Source: FW021-bin31 sp964467635
Lineage (GTDB): Bacteria; Bacteroidota; Bacteroidia; Chitinophagales; Chitinophagaceae
Assembly: GCA_964467635.1 (NCBI GenBank)
Contig: CAYXRN010000090.1
Span: 1-13,205 of the forward strand
Length of the DNA stretch: 13,205 bases
Direction of reading: 5' to 3'
In this document: positions 1 to 6,935 of the stretch, piece by piece
Position numbering within the stretch: the first letter of the stretch is position 1
How the letters are laid out: each line of letters starts with the position of its first letter
Position numbers and translations under genes: made by a program
Notes under the pieces: model-generated
The model's database searches: none
Seen by the model: the letters and a program-made list of their open reading frames with translations, nothing else
What the model was told of the DNA's origin: nothing

Positions 1-2
1 CT

Positions 3-1721
3 CCAGATCCCCAGGCGGGATTTGACAGCCGGGGCAGGTACTTCATGCAAAAGAGCGATTGCTTTACCTGTCACCAACTTGACCATCAAACAGTCGGACC
101 TTCTTTCCGCCAGATCGCGCAGCGGTACCGTGGACAAAAGAACGTAATGTCACAATTAGTACAGAAGATCAAGACAGGCGGTTCAGGCGAATGGGGCAGC
201 GCCATGATGACCGCCCATCCGGAGCTGACCGACAATGAAATAAAGGAAATGTTAAGTTATATTCTTTCTTTGGAAATCGTAGAAGAGACAGGAGATAGTC
301 CCAATCCCGTATCTAAAAAAACCCGCCTTGAAAAAGATGACGTTAACAATTCAAAACCCGGTTTTGGTGCCCCACTTGAAGGAGTCCACCCGAGTTATGA
401 CCTTACTACTATTCATGACCAGAATTTCCGGCCCCGGGTAGGGGGGCTGGCTTTTCTCCCGGATGGCCGTTTGCTGGTGGCTACCTGGGACGGAGGAGTT
501 TACCTGTTGGATGATGTAGACGCGGCAGAAACCGGTAAGATTAACGTAAAACGTATTGCATCCGGACTCGATGAGCCATTGGGCCTTGAAGTAGTGGATG
601 GAGAAATATTTGTTCTGCAAAAACAGGAACTTACTCAGTTGATAGATTTAAACGACGATGAAATAATTGATGAATACCGGGCTATCTGCAACAGCTGGGA
701 AGTGTCTGCCGATTTTCATGAATTTGCTTTTGGGTTGGTCTATAAGGATGGCTATTTTTATGCCACGCTCGGAATGGCCATGCGCTTGCTGGCCCATGAA
801 AGGCAAAAGCCTGATCGTGGGAGGACCATTAAGATCAGCCGGGATGGTCAATATGAATCGGTCAATTACGGCTTGCGCATGCCAAACGGGATCGGCCTGG
901 GCATTGACAGTGAAATATTCCTGACCGACAACCAAGGACAATGGCTACCGGCCAACAAACTGATCCATGTTCAAAAAGATGCTTTTTATGGCATGCGCTG
1001 GGGCCTCCCGGATTCGTTGTCTGAACCGCCTCCTGTCACACCTCCAGCTATCTGGCTGCCGGAGGATGAAATAGGCAATTCTCCTTCAAAACCCATACTG
1101 ATACCGGATGGCCCGTATAAAGGACAGATGTTGCACGGGGACGTGACGCATGGCGGCATAAAGCGGGACTTCCTGGAGAAAATAAAGGGGGAGTATCAGG
1201 GAGCGGTCTTCCGGTTTACCCAGGGGCTGGAAGCAGGGGTGAACCGCCTTTGTTGGGGACCAGATGACGCCCTGTATATTGGTGAGCTAGGCATGGTCGG
1301 CGGTTGGAGCTGGCATGGGAAACGTTATGGTCTCCAGAGGATGGAATACAATGGCGAAACAACTTTTGAAATGCTGGCCGTACGGGCTAAACCATCGGGC
1401 TTTGAAATAGAATTTACCGAACCCCTGAAAACAGGGCAGGGGTTGCTGCCTTCTGAATTTTTCCTGCAGCAATGGTGGTATCTTCCCACTGCAAGTTATG
1501 GCGGGCCCAAGATGGATTTAGAAACAATGGAGGCTACCCGGATGAAAATATCAGAAGACAGAACCCGGATTTATCTGGAGATTCCACATTTAAAAAAAGA
1601 ACATGTAGTATACATCCGCTTGCCTGATGATCTTAAAAGTGCTAGCGGACAGTCCTTATGGTCGTCAGAAGCCTGGTACACGTTAAATAATATTCCTGAA
1701 AATGAATCAAATATAAAATAA
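3..1721 (+). CDS. Cytochrome c / sorbosone-dehydrogenase-like beta-propeller protein, 5' end outside window
   Basis: C-terminal part of a periplasmic heme protein. The frame is open to the left edge without a stop, and the residues before the first Met (position 45) already belong to the cytochrome domain, so the true start lies upstream. Counting from that Met, heme motif CFTCH is at residues 6-10 and the probable axial Met is 54 or 55 in GEWGSAMMTAHP; ILSLE near 73-77 closes the domain. Residues about 115-435 form a beta-propeller like the glucose/sorbosone dehydrogenase group (blade motifs LAFLPDGRLLVATWDGG, PNGIGLG, EIFLTDNQGQW, MLHGDVTHGG). The last 110 residues resemble the Ig-like tail of these proteins. 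Family members are thought to oxidise sugars or polyols and pass electrons to the heme; the substrate is unknown. Six bases separate it from the cupin gene. Domain type is well supported, full architecture is not visible. Confidence 0.85.
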   Translation, partial: PDPQAGFDSRGRYFMQKSDCFTCHQLDHQTVGPSFRQIAQRYRGQKNVMSQLVQKIKTGGSGEWGSAMMTAHPELTDNEIKEMLSYILSLEIVEETGDSPNPVSKKTRLEKDDVNNSKPGFGAPLEGVHPSYDLTTIHDQNFRPRVGGLAFLPDGRLLVATWDGGVYLLDDVDAAETGKINVKRIASGLDEPLGLEVVDGEIFVLQKQELTQLIDLNDDEIIDEYRAICNSWEVSADFHEFAFGLVYKDGYFYATLGMAMRLLAHERQKPDRGRTIKISRDGQYESVNYGLRMPNGIGLGIDSEIFLTDNQGQWLPANKLIHVQKDAFYGMRWGLPDSLSEPPPVTPPAIWLPEDEIGNSPSKPILIPDGPYKGQMLHGDVTHGGIKRDFLEKIKGEYQGAVFRFTQGLEAGVNRLCWGPDDALYIGELGMVGGWSWHGKRYGLQRMEYNGETTFEMLAVRAKPSGFEIEFTEPLKTGQGLLPSEFFLQQWWYLPTASYGGPKMDLETMEATRMKISEDRTRIYLEIPHLKKEHVVYIRLPDDLKSASGQSLWSSEAWYTLNNIPENESNIK

Positions 1722-1727
1722 ACATTT

Positions 1728-2177
1728 ATGATTATTGCAGATCTTGACAAGATAGCGGGAAGAAACTACCCTGCCCGACGGCTTACAAAGAATATAGCGG
1801 GAGGGGCTTCCCCGATACAGGCCAAAAACTTTTCTATAGGCATGGTGATACTCGAACCTAATGGCGGCCAGGTGCCGTGGCACAACCATGAGCAGGAAGA
1901 GATTTATCTGGTGCTTGAGGGTACCGGGGAAATGTGTGTGGATTCGGAACGAACAGCACTCCATTCGGGGCAAACCGTTTATATCCCATCAGGGAGTTTT
2001 CACCAGTTGACTAACCTTGGCGATATTCCTTTAAAAATGGTTTATTGCTATGGACCGGCTGGCGATGTAGCCCATTGGCGACAAGAACTGGAAGGTACAT
2101 TGCCGAAAGCCGGAATAGATGTTCCTGCATTGCCTGAAGGCGCTCGTCCGCAATGCACAACGCCTGCAACAGATTAG
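1728..2177 (+). CDS. Single-domain cupin, possibly uronate-processing
   Basis: Small one-domain cupin of 149 residues without signal peptide, so cytoplasmic. Both cupin motifs are perfect: motif 1 has G47, H52, H54, E58 and G65, motif 2 has G81, P87, G89, H92 and N96. H52, H54, E58 and H92 should bind a divalent metal. The start at 1728 follows the upstream stop by six bases, with no Shine-Dalgarno site. Its place beside a GH88 gene suggests a role like KdgF, a small cupin that opens unsaturated uronates to linear keto acids, but this is inference: cupins are functionally very diverse, and I do not see the Asp/Phe pair expected downstream of the last metal His in KdgF (C107 and G109 are there instead). 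A sugar isomerase or a sensing protein is equally possible. Fold is certain, function is not. Confidence 0.85.
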   Translation: MIIADLDKIAGRNYPARRLTKNIAGGASPIQAKNFSIGMVILEPNGGQVPWHNHEQEEIYLVLEGTGEMCVDSERTALHSGQTVYIPSGSFHQLTNLGDIPLKMVYCYGPAGDVAHWRQELEGTLPKAGIDVPALPEGARPQCTTPATD

Positions 2178-2213
2178 AAAAATCAACTAAATAATTAAAA
2201 ACACGTACTTGCG

Positions 2214-3371
2214 ATGAACGACAAATTGAAAACGCATACCATCGGTATTATTATGAATGGGGTTACCGGCCGTATGGGAATGAACCAGCATCTGCTTCGC
2301 TCCATTCTGCCTATTATGCAACAGGGTGGAGTGAAAATAAGCGATAATGAAGTGATCATGCCTCAACCGGTTCTCGTAGGACGAAATCCAGTAAAACTCC
2401 AAAAGCTCTCTGAACAGGCAGGCGTTGAGTGGACTACAGACCTGGATTCTGTTCTGGAAAATGAAATGTATCAGATCTATTTTGATGCACAGAGAACTGA
2501 TCTGCGGTTTAATGGAGTAGAAAAGGCCGTGTCCGCAGGTAAACATATCTATTGTGAAAAACCAACCGCACTAACTACCGGAGAAGCCGTTGAATTATAT
2601 CATATTGCAGAAAAGGGTGGGGTAAAGCATGGTGTGGTGCAGGATAAGCTTTGGCTGCCTGGCCTGGCAAAACTGAACCAGCTAAAGAAACAAGGTTTCT
2701 TTGGACAGATCCTATCGGTAAAAGCTGATTTTGGATATTGGGTTTTTGAGGGAGATTCCGTTCCCCCGCAGCGCCCGTCCTGGAACTATCGCAAACAAGA
2801 CGGTGGTGGCATTATCCTGGATATGTTCTGTCATTGGCGCTACGTGCTTGACAACATTTTTGGAGCAGTTAAATCGGTTTCTTGTCTCGGCACTACGCAT
2901 CTCAAAAAGCGCTATGAGAGTAATGGTATACCTTATGAAGCAACGGCCGATGACGCCGCTTATGCCATTTTCGAGTTGGAAGATAACATCGTCGCACAGT
3001 TCAATTCTTCCTGGACCACACGTGTACGTCGGGATGATCTGGTTACCTTTCAGGTGGACGGAACAAAAGGGTCGGCGGTGGCCGGCCTCCGCGAGGTGTG
3101 GATACAGCCTTATGGAGCTACTCCAAAGCCGGTCTGGAACCCCGATATCAAATCACATCACAATTTTTTTGACGATTGGATAAGGTTGCCGGAACAACAG
3201 GAATATGACAATGCATTCAAGATACAATGGGAGCTTTTTTTGCGACATGTGGTAAAAGATGAACCATTCAAATGGAATCTTCTGGAAGCGGCAAAAGGAG
3301 TGCAACTCGCCGAGATTGGGTATGAAGCCTCAGATAAAAGGACTTGGATTGACGTGCCGGATTTGGTATAA
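2214..3371 (+). CDS. Gfo/Idh/MocA family NAD(P)-dependent oxidoreductase
   Basis: Cytoplasmic dehydrogenase of 385 residues, the usual length of the family. The N-terminal Rossmann fold has a glycine-rich loop at residues 11-22 (G11, G16, G19, G22), and the family signature EKP lies at 115-117 (CEKPTA), which contacts the nicotinamide. The C-terminal alpha/beta domain carries GGGIILDMFCHWRY at 197-210, where D203 and H207 match the conserved Asp-x3-His of sugar-oxidising members. The family oxidises or reduces a hydroxyl on sugars, inositols or sugar acids. In this operon it probably acts on the product of GH88 or on a 3-keto sugar, but the substrate cannot be read from the sequence. It starts 36 bases after the cupin and lies 32 bases before the GH88 gene, so co-transcription is likely. 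No signal peptide, unlike many secreted Bacteroidota members. Confidence 0.88.
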   Translation: MNDKLKTHTIGIIMNGVTGRMGMNQHLLRSILPIMQQGGVKISDNEVIMPQPVLVGRNPVKLQKLSEQAGVEWTTDLDSVLENEMYQIYFDAQRTDLRFNGVEKAVSAGKHIYCEKPTALTTGEAVELYHIAEKGGVKHGVVQDKLWLPGLAKLNQLKKQGFFGQILSVKADFGYWVFEGDSVPPQRPSWNYRKQDGGGIILDMFCHWRYVLDNIFGAVKSVSCLGTTHLKKRYESNGIPYEATADDAAYAIFELEDNIVAQFNSSWTTRVRRDDLVTFQVDGTKGSAVAGLREVWIQPYGATPKPVWNPDIKSHHNFFDDWIRLPEQQEYDNAFKIQWELFLRHVVKDEPFKWNLLEAAKGVQLAEIGYEASDKRTWIDVPDLV

Positions 3372-3403
3372 AACTTTTAAAACAAATATAATAAGCATAA
3401 AGA

Positions 3404-4795
3404 ATGAAAATACCAGCTATTAGTCTTAAAGGATTGGAACCAGCCCTGCAACAATTTTGGGAGCTTTCTGGCCAAAAGATCCGTCTTATCCGAAAAGAAT
3501 ATAATGCTTCCAAAGGTGCACCCGTTTTTACGGAAGCCGGTAAATATACGGCAAGGGGGTGGACGGAGTGGACCCAAGGCTTCCAGTTTGGCAGCGAGAT
3601 CATTCAGTTTGATGCCACGGATGAACGCGAATATCTTGATAGAGCTCGTGATTCAACGATCCGTTTAATGGCGTCACATGTTACGCACACCGGTGTTCAC
3701 GATCATGGGTTTAATAATGTAAGCACCTATGGAGCTTTACGGCGTTTGAGTCAGGAAGGAAGGGTCAACTCCAACGCTTGGGAAAGAACGTTTTACGACC
3801 TGGCTCTGAAATGTAGTGGAGCTGTGCAGGCTGCAAGATGGACAAAGACAGCAAACGGGGAAGGCTTTATTCATTCGTTTAATGGACCACATTCTCTGTT
3901 TGTTGATACGATCCGTACCCTGCGTGCCCTGGCGCTCGGTTATCAACTAGGTCATGTGTTGTATGCAGAAGGTGATAGGCAGATTTCCCTTCTGGAGCGG
4001 CTTGTGCAACATGCTCGTTTAACGGCTAAATATAATATCTATTACGGAGAGGCCCGGGATAATTACGATGTCAGGGGACGGACTGCGCACGAAGCGGTGT
4101 TCAATGTAACCGATGGACAGTTTCGTTGCCCAAATTCACAGCAGGGTTATTCCCCGTTTTCGACATGGACCAGGGGACTGGCCTGGGCCATGTGTGGATA
4201 TGCCGAACAACTTGAGTTTATCGATACACTTCGCGATGAAGAACTAGCACCTTTTGGCGGGCGCGAGTCCATTGAAGCAATGATGCGCAAAGCAGCGATG
4301 GCAACCTGTGATTTTTATATTGAAAACTCCTCATTGGATGGCATCCCTTATTGGGATACAGGAGCGCCTGGTCTTCAGAAACTTGGGGATTTTACCCGGA
4401 TACCTGCTGACCCCTACAACGCCTATGAGCCCGTTGACAGTTCGGCTGCCGCAATTGGCGCGCAGGGCTTGTTGCGACTGGGATACTACCTGAAATCAAA
4501 AAATGAAAATAAAAAAGGAAGTCATTATTGGCAGGCAGGAATGGGTGTGGCACAGACCTTATTGGCGGAGCCGTACGTAAGTACAGAGAAAGATCATCAA
4601 GGCCTGTTGCTGCATTCTATTTATCATCGGCCGAATGGCTGGGATTATGTTCCAAATGATCAAAAGATCCCGTGTGGAGAATCCAGTATGTGGGGAGATT
4701 ATCATATGCGCGAGCTGGCTTTGTACCTTCAGCGGTTATTGAATGGGGCACCCTACTATACTTTTTTTAACGGAATAAAAAAGGAGGAACTGTAA
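3404..4795 (+). CDS. GH88-type unsaturated glucuronyl hydrolase
   Basis: A 463-residue (alpha/alpha)6-barrel glycoside hydrolase. GH88 enzymes remove an unsaturated (delta-4,5) uronic acid from the non-reducing end of oligosaccharides made by lyases, by hydrating the double bond. Visible motifs: HDHGF at 99-103 with D100, FNGPHSLFVDT at 159-169 with D168, QGYSPFSTWTRGLAWA at 247-262, EPVDSSAAAIGAQGLL at 342-357 and WGDYHMREL near the end. D100 and D168 are my candidates for the two catalytic aspartates, judged by motif and order. No signal peptide is seen, so the enzyme should work in the cytoplasm and needs an importer. The tail after residue 395 is longer than in short GH88 proteins. The last codons also hold the ribosome site of the next gene, which overlaps by one base. 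Family assignment is firm; the sugar (galacturonate, glucuronate or iduronate type) is unknown. Confidence 0.88.
   Translation: MKIPAISLKGLEPALQQFWELSGQKIRLIRKEYNASKGAPVFTEAGKYTARGWTEWTQGFQFGSEIIQFDATDEREYLDRARDSTIRLMASHVTHTGVHDHGFNNVSTYGALRRLSQEGRVNSNAWERTFYDLALKCSGAVQAARWTKTANGEGFIHSFNGPHSLFVDTIRTLRALALGYQLGHVLYAEGDRQISLLERLVQHARLTAKYNIYYGEARDNYDVRGRTAHEAVFNVTDGQFRCPNSQQGYSPFSTWTRGLAWAMCGYAEQLEFIDTLRDEELAPFGGRESIEAMMRKAAMATCDFYIENSSLDGIPYWDTGAPGLQKLGDFTRIPADPYNAYEPVDSSAAAIGAQGLLRLGYYLKSKNENKKGSHYWQAGMGVAQTLLAEPYVSTEKDHQGLLLHSIYHRPNGWDYVPNDQKIPCGESSMWGDYHMRELALYLQRLLNGAPYYTFFNGIKKEEL
4781..4787 (+). promoter_or_regulatory. Strong Shine-Dalgarno site for the SDR gene
   Basis: AAGGAGG lies seven bases before the ATG at 4795 and sits inside the last codons of the GH88 gene (Lys-Glu-Glu-Leu-stop). 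No other gene start in the window has such a site, which is normal for Bacteroidota. With the TAATG overlap it suggests translational coupling and supports 4795 as the start. Confidence 0.6.
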
Positions 4796-5565
4796 TGAAA
4801 CCTGTTGCATTAGTTACCGGAGGGTCAAGAGGCATTGGCCTTGCCATTGCAAAAAAATTGTGCGAGCATGGGTATGATGTGGCCATTAACGGGTTGCGTG
4901 TTGCTAACGAGGTACAGGACGTACTTGAGGAGCTTGAGTCGATAGGAGCCAAAGCAGTTTATTGTCAGGGTGATGTAAGTTTTGATGTGGATCGTAACCG
5001 AATACTGGACCAGGTCAGGTCTGCTTTCGGAAAGCTTAATGTCCTTGTGAACAATGCTGGCGTAGGACCAAAGGAGCGACTGGATCCATTGGAAGCCACA
5101 GAAGAAAGCTTTGAACGGGTCATTCGTATCAATTTAAAAGGTCCTTATTTCCTTACTCAGGCAGTTGCACAATGGATGGTTGAACAAAAGCAGGAGAATG
5201 GCGCATTTAAGGGAAGTATTATCAATATTGGTTCTATATCGGCTACTGTCGTGTCGCCTAATAGGGGAGAATATTGTATTTCAAAAGCTGGACTGGCCAT
5301 GCATAATAAGATATGGGCAGTACGTATGGCCGAGTTTGGCATCCCTGTTTTTGAAGTAAGACCAGGAATAATCCAAACGGATATGACTTCAGGAGTAAAG
5401 AAAAAATACGATCAACTTATTGCCAATGGAATAACCGTTCAGCCCCGATGGGGCCTCCCTGAAGATGTGGGTAAGGCGGTTTTATCACTTGTGCAGGAAA
5501 ACTTTCCATACTCTACCGGAGAGGTAATTATGGTTGACGGTGGTTTTACACTTCAACGTTTATGA
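4795..5565 (+). CDS. SDR-family NAD(P)-dependent oxidoreductase
   Basis: Classical short-chain dehydrogenase of 256 residues, complete. The cofactor site TGGSRGIG is at 8-15, NNAG at 86-89, N113 in the helix motif, and the catalytic set is S147, Y160 and K164 (YCISK), with the usual 13-residue spacing between Ser and Tyr. D60 in QGDV would sit near the adenine ring. Such proteins are often labelled 3-oxoacyl-ACP reductase, but in a uronate operon a sugar-acid substrate is more likely, for example a reaction like KduD, which interconverts 2,5-diketo-3-deoxygluconate and 2-keto-3-deoxygluconate. That role is inferred from neighbours only. It overlaps the GH88 stop codon by one base and ends in TGA, which shows that TGA is a normal stop in this genome. 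The enolase-superfamily gene follows after 15 bases. Confidence 0.9.
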   Translation: MKPVALVTGGSRGIGLAIAKKLCEHGYDVAINGLRVANEVQDVLEELESIGAKAVYCQGDVSFDVDRNRILDQVRSAFGKLNVLVNNAGVGPKERLDPLEATEESFERVIRINLKGPYFLTQAVAQWMVEQKQENGAFKGSIINIGSISATVVSPNRGEYCISKAGLAMHNKIWAVRMAEFGIPVFEVRPGIIQTDMTSGVKKKYDQLIANGITVQPRWGLPEDVGKAVLSLVQENFPYSTGEVIMVDGGFTLQRL

Positions 5566-5580
5566 TACAATACATAAGAA

Positions 5581-6885
5581 ATGAGTATAAAAGTAGAAAA
5601 GGTCGATTGTCAATTTGAAAGGGAGCCCCTTATGCGGCCGTTCGGTTTCAAGGGTGGATACATGAAATGTATATGGCAGGTAGCCGCTCTATTGGAAACC
5701 AGCGACGGTATTCATGGATTGGGGCTGGGTTCCCAGAGCGTACTTTGGTCTGACCCTTTGGTATTTGCTTCAAACTCTGAGAGCAGTGGTAATTGCCTGA
5801 TGTACGCGATCACGGGTTATGCACTTCAGGTGATAAAGGGCCTGTCTTTCGATAATCCAATTGATCTTCAGGAGCAGATTTTTGACGAGGTATATGATTA
5901 TGCAATAAAGGTTACTCGCCAGCCCAGGCTAAAAAAAACCTTTGTTCTTAATGCACTGGTGCCGGTTGACAATGCGGCTTGGATGGTATATGCCCGCAAA
6001 AATGGCCTGACAGATTTCGACAATATGATCCCTTCTGAATATCGGGAGGCTCTTTCTCATCGGCATGATAAAGTAACAAGCATCCCCATCGCTTCCTATG
6101 GCATGTCAACGAAAGACGTTCAAACGCTCACCGGGGAGGATGGATATTTCTTTTTGAAATTCAAGCTGGGTTCTCCAGGTACGCAGCAAGAAATGTTGGA
6201 TAAAGACAAAGCGCGAATTGAAGAGATACACTCGACGATCGGAAATACAAAAACAAGTCATACTAGAGATGGGAAATTACCTTATTACTTCGATATGAAC
6301 GGTCGGTACGAAAGTAAAGAAACACTTGAGCAACTTTTAGATCATACCAGGAAGATCGGGGCTTTTGAGCAAATCAGAATCGTAGAAGAACCCTTTCCCG
6401 AGGATTACAAAGTGGATGTTCGCGATCTCGGTGTAACGCTGGCAGCAGATGAAAGCGCCCACACGGTAGAAAATGTCGAAGAACGGATTACGTTGGGATA
6501 TGGCGCCATCGCCCTTAAAGCCATCGCAAAAACGCTGAGCATGACTTTGAAAATGGCTCGCGTAGCGCATAAACACTCCATCCCCTGCTTTTGCGCCGAC
6601 CTCACAGTTAATCCGGTGCTCGTGGAATGGAATAAAAATGTGGCGGCGCGCCTTACGCCGATACCTGGTTTTGATACCGGCTTATTAGAAACCAATGGTC
6701 ATCAAAATTATAAGAACTGGAAGCAGATGTGTGATTATCTTCCCGAAAACTCTCGGGACGGGTCTTGGACGAAGCCTCACGGTGGAGTTTTTACCCTAAC
6801 TGAAGATTTCTATAGGCATAGCGGGGGCATTTTCGAAGATTCACCTCACTATAAGTCTCTTCTTCGAACCGGAAAGTTAACTTAA
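5581..6885 (+). CDS. Enolase-superfamily protein (muconate-lactonizing/epimerase-like active site)
   Basis: Mg-dependent enolase-superfamily enzyme of 434 residues, somewhat long for the family. The N-terminal capping domain covers about 1-140. In the barrel, KFK at 193-195 gives a Lys-x-Lys pair, D238 (FDMNGRY), E269 (VEEPFPED) and D290 (AADES) are the metal ligands, and K313 (LKAIAK) is the opposite acid/base. This Lys/Lys layout is that of the muconate-lactonizing enzyme, o-succinylbenzoate synthase and dipeptide epimerase subgroup; it differs from the His-Asp dyad of most acid-sugar dehydratases in the mandelate racemase subgroup. The chemistry should be proton removal next to a carboxylate, giving epimerisation, racemisation or elimination. 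In this operon the carboxylate is probably that of a sugar acid, which would be unusual for this active-site type. No signal peptide. The fold is sure, the reaction open. Confidence 0.85.
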   Translation: MSIKVEKVDCQFEREPLMRPFGFKGGYMKCIWQVAALLETSDGIHGLGLGSQSVLWSDPLVFASNSESSGNCLMYAITGYALQVIKGLSFDNPIDLQEQIFDEVYDYAIKVTRQPRLKKTFVLNALVPVDNAAWMVYARKNGLTDFDNMIPSEYREALSHRHDKVTSIPIASYGMSTKDVQTLTGEDGYFFLKFKLGSPGTQQEMLDKDKARIEEIHSTIGNTKTSHTRDGKLPYYFDMNGRYESKETLEQLLDHTRKIGAFEQIRIVEEPFPEDYKVDVRDLGVTLAADESAHTVENVEERITLGYGAIALKAIAKTLSMTLKMARVAHKHSIPCFCADLTVNPVLVEWNKNVAARLTPIPGFDTGLLETNGHQNYKNWKQMCDYLPENSRDGSWTKPHGGVFTLTEDFYRHSGGIFEDSPHYKSLLRTGKLT

Positions 6886-6886
6886 A

Positions 6887-6898
6887 GTCACTAGTGAC
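6887..6898 (+). repeat. 12-bp perfect palindrome after the enolase-superfamily gene
   Basis: GTCACTAGTGAC is its own reverse complement and starts one base after the stop codon, in the 50-base gap before the transporter. It has no loop, so a binding site is more likely than a hairpin. A chance occurrence is possible for a site this short. Confidence 0.35.
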
Positions 6899-6935
6899 AA
6901 TCTCTTTAATATAGTGAAACCATTAATGATTTATT

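Noticed and set aside
2731..3183. 150-codon plus-strand frame inside the Gfo/Idh/MocA gene
   Set aside because: Lies within a frame carrying clear family motifs; no recognisable product of its own.
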